A stretch of 64,000 bases of DNA, taken from IMG/VR virus record IMGVR_UViG_3300021961_000070, positions 1-64,000 of that record, one strand, 5' to 3'. Positions 8,157-16,558 of the stretch are shown here, piece by piece. Under the pieces are notes generated by a model. It was not told where the DNA came from. It searched no databases and saw only the letters and a program-made list of their open reading frames with translations. This stretch comes from a virus. Position 1 is the stretch's first letter. The number at the start of each line of letters is the position of its first letter. A program made the position numbers and the translations under genes.

Positions 8157-9809
8157 TTAAAATGTTCCACCGCTTAGATGAGCAAAAACAGGAACACCCG
8201 AAGAATCAATTTGAAGAATATGACCTGCTGTCGATGATGTTAATGCTCTTAATGCTCCAGTTGTTGATGCTGTATCAGAAACAATTACACCTTTAATATC
8301 AAAGGTTGAATTTCCTGTGCCGCCTCTAGCAATTCCTAATGTACCTGAAATTATCTGTGAAGTATCTATGGCAATGGCATTATTTGTTACTGAACTGACA
8401 CGACCATATGCATCAGTTGTCACAGTTAATGTTCTGCTCGCTTCGCCATATGTTCCAGCAGAACCAGTATTAGCTAATGTTGCAATCTTCGTGCCATCAT
8501 AGAATATTGCCGCTCCAGTGGTGTAAGTATCATTATTTGTACCACCACGATTGATTGCCATCAACCCAGAAATTACCTGAGAGCTATCAATTCCTATGGC
8601 ATTGTTTGTAATACTGCTAACGCGACCATAGCTATCTGTTGTAACAATTAATGTTCTACTATTTTCACCATAAGTTCCGGCTGTACCAGTATTTGCCAGT
8701 GTTTGTAAAGCACCAGTAGAATTACCAACTAAAATTGCTCCAGTTGTAAAACTTGTTGCTCCTGTACCGCCATTTGGAACTGTTAGAGCATTCGTTAATG
8801 TTAGTGTTCCGATTGTTGCAACTGTTGCATTCGCACTAATAGAAGTTAAGTTTGCATTTAAAGTTGCTAATCTGAAACTTGCGTGTGCAGGATTAATCGT
8901 ATTAGCGGTTGGCTCTTGATCATAATTATCGAAAATATAGAACTCTCCGTCGCCGGCATGTCTAAAAACACCTGCATGTCTACTAGTTCCGTCATTATAA
9001 TGTCCATAGAAACCAATATCTACCGCATCTGTAGTATTATTTTTTGCAAGACTAATTAGTGAGTCTTCAACACTTAAAGTATTTACATCAACAGTTGTTG
9101 TGTTGCCTGTAACAATAAGGTTGCCAGTAATTGTTATATCGCCATCAATAGTTTGATTTAAAGAAGCAGTATTTGCTCTGACAACAGTATCATCAACATC
9201 TATTCTTATAGTATCTGTTGGATCTATTACTGTGGTAATACCAGCACCACCAGAAACAGTTAAAGTTTCTGTGGCTAAATTAATTGTATTAGAGCCAGTA
9301 TCGGCAGATATATTTAAAGATGTCGCTATGCTAACATTCGCTGCATAAGATAAACGACCTTTCGAATCAACACTAAAAACTGGAATATTAGAAGAACCGC
9401 CATATGTACCGGCAGAAACTCCTGTAGTTTTTAAATTGCCTTGTAAAACTACATCAGCGGATCCGTTGAAAGAAACAGTTGATGAATCGACATCATCTCC
9501 GTTTATACTGAAATTTCTTCCTGTTTCTAATACAGTAGCACTATTAGCATTTCCATAAAGAGTAGCAGTAATTACATTTGCCGAGAAATTACCAGAGGTA
9601 TCTCTCTTAACTATCGTATTTGCGGTGAATGCGGATGTTGCAGCATCAACTCTATCCGTATAAGATTTACCAGCTATAGGAACAACACCTGTACCGTCAT
9701 CAATCCACAGAACACCAGATACATTAGAGTATGCTGGTTCTGCGACATTCAGCGTAGGTGGTTGAGAAGTTAAACTAGAATATTTTAGCTGAATTACTGT
9801 GCTTCCCAT
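8157..9809 (-). CDS. Tail fibre protein ending in GGTF
   Basis: 550 residues. Cap MGSTVIQLKYSSLTSQPPTLNVAEPAYSN...LWIDDGTG followed by fibre modules of the ITGNLIVTGNTTTVDVNTLSVEDSLISLAKNN type, then repeats of the form LANTGTAGTYGENSRTLIVTTDSYGRVSSITNNAI (two good copies at ~370-480). These are repeats of phage fibre shafts. The C-terminus is HLSGGTF. The next gene (GGTF-ended coiled coil) begins 22 bases downstream. A CATAAATA late box lies upstream at 9835-9842. Likely an adhesion or structural fibre subunit. Confidence 0.75.
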   Translation of the reverse strand: MGSTVIQLKYSSLTSQPPTLNVAEPAYSNVSGVLWIDDGTGVVPIAGKSYTDRVDAATSAFTANTIVKRDTSGNFSANVITATLYGNANSATVLETGRNFSINGDDVDSSTVSFNGSADVVLQGNLKTTGVSAGTYGGSSNIPVFSVDSKGRLSYAANVSIATSLNISADTGSNTINLATETLTVSGGAGITTVIDPTDTIRIDVDDTVVRANTASLNQTIDGDITITGNLIVTGNTTTVDVNTLSVEDSLISLAKNNTTDAVDIGFYGHYNDGTSRHAGVFRHAGDGEFYIFDNYDQEPTANTINPAHASFRLATLNANLTSISANATVATIGTLTLTNALTVPNGGTGATSFTTGAILVGNSTGALQTLANTGTAGTYGENSRTLIVTTDSYGRVSSITNNAIGIDSSQVISGLMAINRGGTNNDTYTTGAAIFYDGTKIATLANTGSAGTYGEASRTLTVTTDAYGRVSSVTNNAIAIDTSQIISGTLGIARGGTGNSTFDIKGVIVSDTASTTGALRALTSSTAGHILQIDSSGVPVFAHLSGGTF

Positions 9810-9834
9810 TTTCGTTCCTTTTTGGTTTATATTA

Positions 9835-9842
9835 TATTTATG
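9835..9842 (-). promoter_or_regulatory. T4-type late promoter candidate (CATAAATA)
   Basis: Minus strand CATAAATA, followed by an AT-rich start region, 26 bases before the ATG of the 550-residue fibre gene (start 9809). Spacing and sequence fit a T4 late promoter with one changed base. Confidence 0.55.
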
Positions 9843-9854
9843 ATAACCAATATC

Positions 9855-10109
9855 TTAAAAAGTGCCGCCCTGAATACTAGAAATTTGAACTACTACATCA
9901 CCTAATTTCTTATTCGTAAATTTTTCTTGTTCTGAATCATATGTAACCACATCTCCATCTTCCAAATTAGCCACTGTTGTATCTGCCAATTCAACTAAAG
10001 CAACATTAGGTTTTGGCTTAAATTTAGGATCTGCAATAGTGGTTCTAGGATTGGCAGAAACACTTACCTTGCCTATAGTTCCCTGATTTCTTATGGCAAC
10101 TTTAACCAT
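9855..10109 (-). CDS. Small conserved structural protein ending in GGTF
   Basis: 84 residues. The segment ELADTTVANLEDGDVVTYDSEQEKFTNKKL is typical of small virion proteins of aquatic T4-like phages, where a D-G-x-V-x-x-Y-D-S element precedes a short β tail. It ends SIQGGTF, matching the ends of the next two structural proteins. It starts one base after the upstream gene's stop, indicating co-translation. Likely an adaptor between fibre and baseplate; exact role unknown. Confidence 0.5.
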   Translation of the reverse strand: MVKVAIRNQGTIGKVSVSANPRTTIADPKFKPKPNVALVELADTTVANLEDGDVVTYDSEQEKFTNKKLGDVVVQISSIQGGTF

Positions 10110-10110
10110 A

Positions 10111-10443
10111 TTACCTCGTTACTGATGGTAAAACTGTTACTATTCCTTCCACAACTCTTGTAACCACCGATGTTGGAGAAGTTATGATTACATCATAAAC
10201 ATATCTTCCTGGTGTCAAGTTTGCTGTATTCGATGATGTCATTGATAAGGTCACTTCACCATTTGCTGTTCCCGTTACGGATGCAGTAATTGTTGTCGCT
10301 GAAGAAGAGTAATAAGATTTTCTCATTTGAGAATTTGCGGTATATGCATATAAATTTATTGCATTACCATAAGTATCTTCAACATTTAAAGTGCTACCAA
10401 AGGTAGCACCTTGTTCGATTACTATTTCTGAAAAGGCTGCCAA
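10111..10443 (-). CDS. Conserved β-sandwich structural protein (BppU-like)
   Basis: 110 residues. MAAFSEIVIEQGATF, then a β-rich domain with YTANSQMRKSYYSS and a TPGRYVYDVIIT motif close to the end. This pattern belongs to the small Ig-like or BppU-N-like proteins that recur next to fibres in phages. No signal peptide, no enzyme motif. It lies between the large S74 fibre and the GGTF-ended small protein with 1-2 base gaps, so it is part of the same operon and probably a baseplate or fibre-base component. Confidence 0.6.
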   Translation of the reverse strand: MAAFSEIVIEQGATFGSTLNVEDTYGNAINLYAYTANSQMRKSYYSSSATTITASVTGTANGEVTLSMTSSNTANLTPGRYVYDVIITSPTSVVTRVVEGIVTVLPSVTR

Positions 10444-10445
10444 AA

Positions 10446-13400
10446 TTAATCCTTTAATCTAGATTTAATTTCATCTAATTCAGTCTTCAATTCTTTAATT
10501 GCTTCAACTAAAAGAGGAACAATTTTTTCATATTGAACGGTTAAGAATGTGCTATCGACAGGAGCAGGAACAACAACTTCTGGTAATACTTTCTGAACTT
10601 CTTGTGCCGATAAACCAACCTGAACTTTATCATTGTAACCTAATGACTGAGCAAGATCATTTGGTCTATAGTAGAAACCTGTTAGTTCGGAAACTTTATC
10701 GAGAGCATTTGATATATTCGAAAGTTTAATTTTTAACTTATCATCTGAATAACCGGCTGAGATATCGCCTGTTGCTCTAATTTCTCCACTTATTCCTGAT
10801 GCTGCTGTACCAACACCAAGAGAATCAAATTGGGGTTGTCCAGTTGTACCCAATCTAGCCGCAGCGAGTGTTCCCGTTGTAATATTTGTTGCATTTGATG
10901 TATCTGTTGTCGCGGATGTGGCTAATCCGCTTACTGCTCCCGAAGCAATCGATATTGCTACATTGCCTGCATATGAAACGTGTCCAGTTGCATTAACGGT
11001 AAACACAGGAACTGTGGCAGCACCACCATAATTTGCTGCCGATACACCGGAATTATCATGTGAAACTGCTATTGCACCTGATGTAAGTGTGGCGGTTATT
11101 GGTGCTGTTCCGCTTGCACTTCTTGCGACTCTAACGCCAGTATCGAAAACTCCAGTTGTACCATAAACTGGTCCAGTTGAAACAACATTAGCCGACCACA
11201 AACTGGCCTGGGTGCTTATACCACCGGTAACCTTCAATGCCCCAGTTGTTGTTGATGTTGCGGCGGTGCTATTTGTTATCGATAAAGCACCAGACATACT
11301 TTCATCACCTGTCACGTTTACATAAGTCGAATCGTGATTATGGTTCGATAGAGAAACATAAGACGCTGATGCAGCATTAATATGACCAAAATTATCGATT
11401 TCTATATCAGTTATTGCACTCGTTACCCCTGATGGAAAAGGTCCTGTTAATCCTAAAAATCCCGCACTTAATGCCGAAGTATCCGAGTGAGAAATGGTTA
11501 TTGTTTTATCGGAACCCTGATTTAAGCCAAAAGTACCATCAGTGTTGCTTAGACCGGTGCCAGCAATAACTTTTATGACATTGTTAGATATAGAATCTTT
11601 AACACTCTTAACCGAGTTTGGTGTAGCAGCAGTTGTTGTGCTTGTACTTGTTACAGAATCCTCAAGTTGTACTATACCTGTTGCAGATGTTGTTCCAGAA
11701 CGTATTGCGGTATTAGTAACAGCAGTAACGTGACCTGTTGCATTTACTACAAAAACAGGAACATTGATACTTGATCCATAAGTAGTTGCAGTAACACCAG
11801 AATTATCATGAGAAACTGTTACTCTACCATTAGCCGCTAAATTAGTTGATATTGGTGCATTTCCTAGTGTGCTACTTGCAACTCTTACACCAGTATCAAA
11901 GACACCAGTGGCACCATAAACTGGACCTGTAGAGACTACATTAGCAGACCAAAGACTTACTTGGGTGCTAATGCCGCCAGTAACCTTTAATGCACCAGTT
12001 GTTGTTGATGTTGCATTAGTAGAATCTGATATTGCCAATGCACCGGACATTGTATCGCCGGCTTTGGATACTCTCCCATTGGCATTATCATTTGCACTTT
12101 TAACGGAGTTTGGTACAGCAGCAGTTGTTGTACTCGTGCTATTGACAGCATCCTCTAATTGTGTAACACCTGTTTGTGTAGTTGATGCTGGACGAATTGT
12201 TGTATTTGTAACAGCTGTAACATGACCTGTTGCATTTACTACAAAAACTGGAACAGCAATATTCGATCCATAAGTAGTAGCAGTAACGCCGGAAGTGTCA
12301 TGTGAAACTGTTACTCTACCATTAGCTGCTAAATTAGTTGATATTGGTGCATTTCCTAGTGTGCTACTTGCGACTCTAACGCCAGTATCGAAAACTCCAG
12401 TTGTACCATAAACTGGACCTGTAGAGACTACATTAGCAGACCAAAGACTTACTTGTGTGCTTATACCACCTGTAACTTTTAGAGCACCGGTAGTTGTTGA
12501 TGTTGCAGCAGTAGAATCTGTTATTGCTAATACACCGGACATTGTATCGCCGGCTTTGGATACTTTAGTGCTTATCGAGTTAGTTACGTTGGTATTGGCC
12601 GTATCAACATAATTCTTCATGTTGGTATTGGCCGTAGTTACTAGATTATCAGTATAAAGTTTAAGATTGGTATTGGCCGTACTTACTAGGGTATCCGTAT
12701 AGTTCTTAAGATTGGTATTGGCCGTACTTACTAGGGTATCCGTATAGTTCTTAAGATTGGTATTGGCCGTATCAACATAATTTCTCGTAGAAATTATTCC
12801 CTGCGTAGCATTTTCAGCAACAACCCAGTAATTATTTTGATTATCATAACGAATGAATACATTTGGAGAATTCGCTAATTGACCTCTATGAATCGTAATA
12901 CCTGCGTTTTGAGTAGGTAGAGAATTTACCGGCCAATCACTATTCAATACAATTTCATTATCTGCAATATTAACTTCATTTGAATTTATAAGTGTCGTTG
13001 TTCCCGATACTGTTAAATCTTGAGAAATTATTAAACTTCCCGTTATAGTTTGTGATGCTGCCGTAAGTTTTAGGAAAGTATTATCTGTATAATTCTTAAG
13101 GTTGGTATTGGCCGTATCAACATAATTCTTCATGTTGGTATTGGCCGTACTTACTAAGGTATCCGTATAATTCTTAAGATTGGTATTGGCCGTAGTTACT
13201 AGATTATCAGTATAAAGTTTAAGGTTGGTATTAGCGGTATCTACATAGTTCTTAAGGTTAGTGTTGGCTGTAGTGAGATTATCTTGAGCCGTTTTAACTG
13301 CTTTAGAAGAAGCTAAATTATTAGAACTGTCAAGAGATACACTATCACTTATTAAGTTTGCTGTTAAAATATTACTATAAGCCGTTGTATCATTTAAGTT

Positions 13401-16322
13401 ATTAGTATCTCTTAGTTGCCATTTTTTATTGATTTCATCCCAACGAATATCTGCATCAACATTATCTAAATCTTGAACTGCGGCATTACCTGTTCCGCTG
13501 AAATTAACTAGAGTAGGATAACCAGCAACAGTAGAAACTTTAAATGAATTAGTATCAACTGTAGTAATTCTATATGTTGTACCATTCGCTAAACCAGTTA
13601 TGCCAGTGCTAAGTGATGTAATTCTAACATTTTGACCATTAGTAAAACCGTGCCCGTTCATTGTGATGATATCAGTAGTGCCATTCAAGGCTACTAGTGA
13701 AACAGGTGTATTTGCTCTATTAACTGTTATGTAATCATAACCTGAGCCTATTGCCTGTTTAGTTACGGCCATCAATTTGATTCGATTTGTATCGATCAGT
13801 GATGCTCCAGTAACAGTAAAATCTCCACCAACAGTTAAACCACCAGTGATAGAGGCAGAAGCTATTGTAGTTGCGCCGGTTATACTAATTGGACTTGCGA
13901 TGGTTTGAGAAGAAGCGGAGCTAAGTTTTACAAATGTCGAATCTGAGTAATTTTTTAAGTTAGTATTAGCAGTAGTTACTAGAGTATCAGTATAATTCTT
14001 AAGGTTAGTATTAGCGGTAGTTACTAGATTATCGGCATAATTTTTAAGATTGGTATTTGCTGTATCAACATAATTCTTAAGATTTGTGTTAGCCGTATCA
14101 ACATAATTCTTGAGATTGGTATTGGCAGTAGTTACTAGATTGTCGGTATAATTCTTAAGATTCGTATTGGCCGTATCAACATAATTCTTGAGATTAGTAT
14201 TGGCTGTAGTTACTAGATTGTCGGTATAAAGTTTAAGATTCGTATTAGCCGTATCAACGTAGTTTTTAAGATCCGTATTAGCCGTATCAACGTAGTTTTT
14301 AAGATTCGTATTAGCCGTATCAACGTAGTTTTTAAGGTTAGTGTTGGCCGTAGTTACTAGATTGTCGGTATAAAGTTTAAGATTTGTGTTGGCCGTATCA
14401 ACGTAATTCTTGAGATTGGTATTGGCCGTATCAACGTAGTTTTTAAGATTTGTGTTGGCCGTATCAACGTAATTCTTGAGATTGGTATTGGCCGTATCAA
14501 CGTAGTTTTTAAGGTTAGTGTTTGCGGTAGTTACATGATTAACCGTAGGAGCTAAAGTTGTACTTGTTCCTCCCAATGTGTCTTCTAATTGCGTAACGCC
14601 TGTTTGAGTAGTTGATGCTGAACGTATTGTTGTATTCGTAACACTTGTAATATGTCCCGTAGAATTTATTATAATTACTGGTATTTGTATTGAAGTTCCG
14701 TGTGTGGCTGCGGTGACTCCAGAGGAATCGTGAGAAATTGCCAAAGCACCAGTAGCAGCATTCAGTGTTGTGGAAATCGGAGCAGTTGCGGATGCGGTTC
14801 TTGCAACTCTATTTCCATTATCATATAAAGCATTACCATGAATGTTCGAACTGACGGCTAAACCACCATTAATTTTTAATGCGCCTACAGATGTTTTGCT
14901 AGTGGATTCTAGTCCACTTCCGACAGTTAAATTTCCAGTGATTGTACCATTTCCATATAATGACAATGAACCATTGGCTCCACCATTCGCAGTATTTGCG
15001 GCATTAATAACTAAATTGCCTGCGCTATTGGTAGTTAAAGAAGAATCTCCAAGTACAATAGAAACTGTATTGTTTACAGCACCAGAAGCATCACCTTTTA
15101 CTGTGACATTACCAGAAATAAAAGCAGACTTGGAAACACCCAAACCGCCAGAAGTTATGATTGCTCCGACAGTATTGGATGTCGTTTCTGTTGTTGATGT
15201 AAATCTACCACTTGGAGCAACCGCTGATGTTGAAGCAACAAAATGTGCTGCTGTAGAATTTGCTGTAACTCTGGAACTATTCGATACGATAGATTCTGAA
15301 GCAACAAAATGAGCACCGGTTGTGTTAGCAGTGATTCTAGCATTATCGGCTACAACAGAACCAGATGCAACAAAATGAGCACCAGTTGTGTTAGCAGTGA
15401 TTCTAGCATTATCGGCTACAACTGAATTTGTAGCATTTAAGTCTGTGACATGAATATTGGCAGAAACTCCAAGACCGCCAGTAACAACAATTGCACCTGT
15501 GGTCTTACTCGTAGAAACTAGTCCACTTCCTACTGCTAGATTTCCAGTTATTGTTCCATTACCCTGTAAAGTCAAGGAACCATTTGCACCACCGTTTGCG
15601 GTGTTTGCGGCATAGATGTAAAGGTTACCTGCGGAATTCGCAACTAAATCACCAAGCAATAAAGAAACTTTACTATTTACGGTACTTTGAGCATCACCTT
15701 TTACTGTGACATTACCGGAAATGAATGCAGATTTAGAAACACCTACACCGCCAGCAACAAAAGCGGCTCCAGAAATATTTGATGTCGTTTCTGTCGTGTC
15801 ATTAACTCTTAAAGAACCTGTTGAAGTTGCATTTGCTGTAGTTAAATTTCCTGCTGTAGTATTACCTGTTATGACGGCGATACTATCAACAATTAAGTTG
15901 CCTGATTGTGTAGTGCCAGAAACAGTTACATTTGTATTTGTTGTAATATTATTGGTTGTTAACGTTTGAGTAACTTGTAAATCATTATTTACGGTCACAT
16001 TGTTTGCAACATATAGTGCTGTTCCACGACCATAAATGAAAACATTAGCACCAACAGTCAAGTTACCTGTTGCCGATCCTTCCGAGCCTAGCGATATATT
16101 TCTACCTACTGTGATATTAGAAGAGAAAAGAGCAGTATTTGATACCGTTAATGGAGTACCTTCTGCGGTTATCGCTAAGGTGGCGGTATTCGATACTATT
16201 AAAGTACCAGAAATTTTATTAAAATTGCCGGTTTCTAATTGATTAACAGCATTAGCTGATTGATTGGTCTGAATTCTCCATTCATCAACTGTGTTTACTC
16301 TAGTAATATTTTGTATAGGCAT
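10446..16322 (-). CDS. Giant tail fibre with TANTNLKNY repeats and S74 chaperone
   Basis: 1958 residues. N-terminus MPIQNITRVNTVDEWRIQTNQSANAVNQLE is the attachment region. The shaft contains modules of the NITVTGN / GALKVTGGISTQ type and three clusters of an 11-14 residue repeat (TANTNLKNYVD, TANTNLKLYTDNLVT), probably coiled-coil or helical linkers. A triplicated module (residues ~1290-1720) with STTTGALKVTGGIST...GTTGVFDTGVRVA recurs. The end (residues ~1858-1958) is an S74 chaperone: YSDDKLK, GFYYRPND, VGLSAQEVQKVLPEVV and VQYEKIVPLL, then a terminal coiled coil. S74 domains trimerise fibres and release themselves by autoproteolysis at the Ser of the YSD motif. Probably the long host-recognition fibre. 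Confidence 0.85.
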   Translation of the reverse strand: MPIQNITRVNTVDEWRIQTNQSANAVNQLETGNFNKISGTLIVSNTATLAITAEGTPLTVSNTALFSSNITVGRNISLGSEGSATGNLTVGANVFIYGRGTALYVANNVTVNNDLQVTQTLTTNNITTNTNVTVSGTTQSGNLIVDSIAVITGNTTAGNLTTANATSTGSLRVNDTTETTSNISGAAFVAGGVGVSKSAFISGNVTVKGDAQSTVNSKVSLLLGDLVANSAGNLYIYAANTANGGANGSLTLQGNGTITGNLAVGSGLVSTSKTTGAIVVTGGLGVSANIHVTDLNATNSVVADNARITANTTGAHFVASGSVVADNARITANTTGAHFVASESIVSNSSRVTANSTAAHFVASTSAVAPSGRFTSTTETTSNTVGAIITSGGLGVSKSAFISGNVTVKGDASGAVNNTVSIVLGDSSLTTNSAGNLVINAANTANGGANGSLSLYGNGTITGNLTVGSGLESTSKTSVGALKINGGLAVSSNIHGNALYDNGNRVARTASATAPISTTLNAATGALAISHDSSGVTAATHGTSIQIPVIIINSTGHITSVTNTTIRSASTTQTGVTQLEDTLGGTSTTLAPTVNHVTTANTNLKNYVDTANTNLKNYVDTANTNLKNYVDTANTNLKNYVDTANTNLKLYTDNLVTTANTNLKNYVDTANTNLKNYVDTANTDLKNYVDTANTNLKLYTDNLVTTANTNLKNYVDTANTNLKNYTDNLVTTANTNLKNYVDTANTNLKNYVDTANTNLKNYADNLVTTANTNLKNYTDTLVTTANTNLKNYSDSTFVKLSSASSQTIASPISITGATTIASASITGGLTVGGDFTVTGASLIDTNRIKLMAVTKQAIGSGYDYITVNRANTPVSLVALNGTTDIITMNGHGFTNGQNVRITSLSTGITGLANGTTYRITTVDTNSFKVSTVAGYPTLVNFSGTGNAAVQDLDNVDADIRWDEINKKWQLRDTNNLNDTTAYSNILTANLISDSVSLDSSNNLASSKAVKTAQDNLTTANTNLKNYVDTANTNLKLYTDNLVTTANTNLKNYTDTLVSTANTNMKNYVDTANTNLKNYTDNTFLKLTAASQTITGSLIISQDLTVSGTTTLINSNEVNIADNEIVLNSDWPVNSLPTQNAGITIHRGQLANSPNVFIRYDNQNNYWVVAENATQGIISTRNYVDTANTNLKNYTDTLVSTANTNLKNYTDTLVSTANTNLKLYTDNLVTTANTNMKNYVDTANTNVTNSISTKVSKAGDTMSGVLAITDSTAATSTTTGALKVTGGISTQVSLWSANVVSTGPVYGTTGVFDTGVRVASSTLGNAPISTNLAANGRVTVSHDTSGVTATTYGSNIAVPVFVVNATGHVTAVTNTTIRPASTTQTGVTQLEDAVNSTSTTTAAVPNSVKSANDNANGRVSKAGDTMSGALAISDSTNATSTTTGALKVTGGISTQVSLWSANVVSTGPVYGATGVFDTGVRVASSTLGNAPISTNLAANGRVTVSHDNSGVTATTYGSSINVPVFVVNATGHVTAVTNTAIRSGTTSATGIVQLEDSVTSTSTTTAATPNSVKSVKDSISNNVIKVIAGTGLSNTDGTFGLNQGSDKTITISHSDTSALSAGFLGLTGPFPSGVTSAITDIEIDNFGHINAASASYVSLSNHNHDSTYVNVTGDESMSGALSITNSTAATSTTTGALKVTGGISTQASLWSANVVSTGPVYGTTGVFDTGVRVARSASGTAPITATLTSGAIAVSHDNSGVSAANYGGAATVPVFTVNATGHVSYAGNVAISIASGAVSGLATSATTDTSNATNITTGTLAAARLGTTGQPQFDSLGVGTAASGISGEIRATGDISAGYSDDKLKIKLSNISNALDKVSELTGFYYRPNDLAQSLGYNDKVQVGLSAQEVQKVLPEVVVPAPVDSTFLTVQYEKIVPLLVEAIKELKTELDEIKSRLKD
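12589..12785 (-). repeat. Short tandem repeat coding TANTNLKNY units (cluster 1)
   Basis: Near-identical 39-42 bp units (minus sense taagtacggccaatacc and variants) repeat within the giant fibre gene. Identical copies sit side by side at ~12665-12750. A second cluster lies at ~13085-13275. Confidence 0.7.
13945..14530 (-). repeat. Short tandem repeat coding TANTNLKNY units (cluster 3)
   Basis: The longest cluster: about 15 units of 36-45 bp encoding TANTNLKNYVD, TANTNLKLYTDNLVT and TANTDLKNYVD. The unit sequences are alternately reused (gtatcaacgtagtttttaag / gtatcaacataattcttgag), indicating expansion by unequal recombination of unit pairs. Confidence 0.75.
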
Positions 16323-16555
16323 TATTCTTTACTCTGTTTCAGCAATGAGTTTAGTAAGTCTTTTATCTCTTTCATATCGGAAGAAAGATCGTCAACCTTC
16401 ATTTTAAGGTTATTTATCTCTTGATCCTTACCCTTAAGTTTTTCCGCCATCTTTTTTCTAGCCTCATTTTCTAAAATAGCACTCTTAGATGTCATCAAAA
16501 GGGCGCCGGTATTCATGTCTTTTACGAAATTTGTACCTTCAACTTTTACTTTCAT
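16322..16555 (-). CDS. Small coiled-coil structural protein
   Basis: 77 residues. N-terminal MKVKVEGTNFVKDMNTGALLMTSKSA is the signature of a small conserved protein found beside fibre genes in aquatic T4-like phages. Residues ~27-75 are a coiled coil (KLKGKDQEINNLKMKVDDL). Its stop overlaps the giant fibre start by one base (shared A of TAATG), so translation is coupled. It may chaperone or cap the fibre; function not established. Confidence 0.6.
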   Translation of the reverse strand: MKVKVEGTNFVKDMNTGALLMTSKSAILENEARKKMAEKLKGKDQEINNLKMKVDDLSSDMKEIKDLLNSLLKQSKE

Positions 16556-16558
16556 AAA

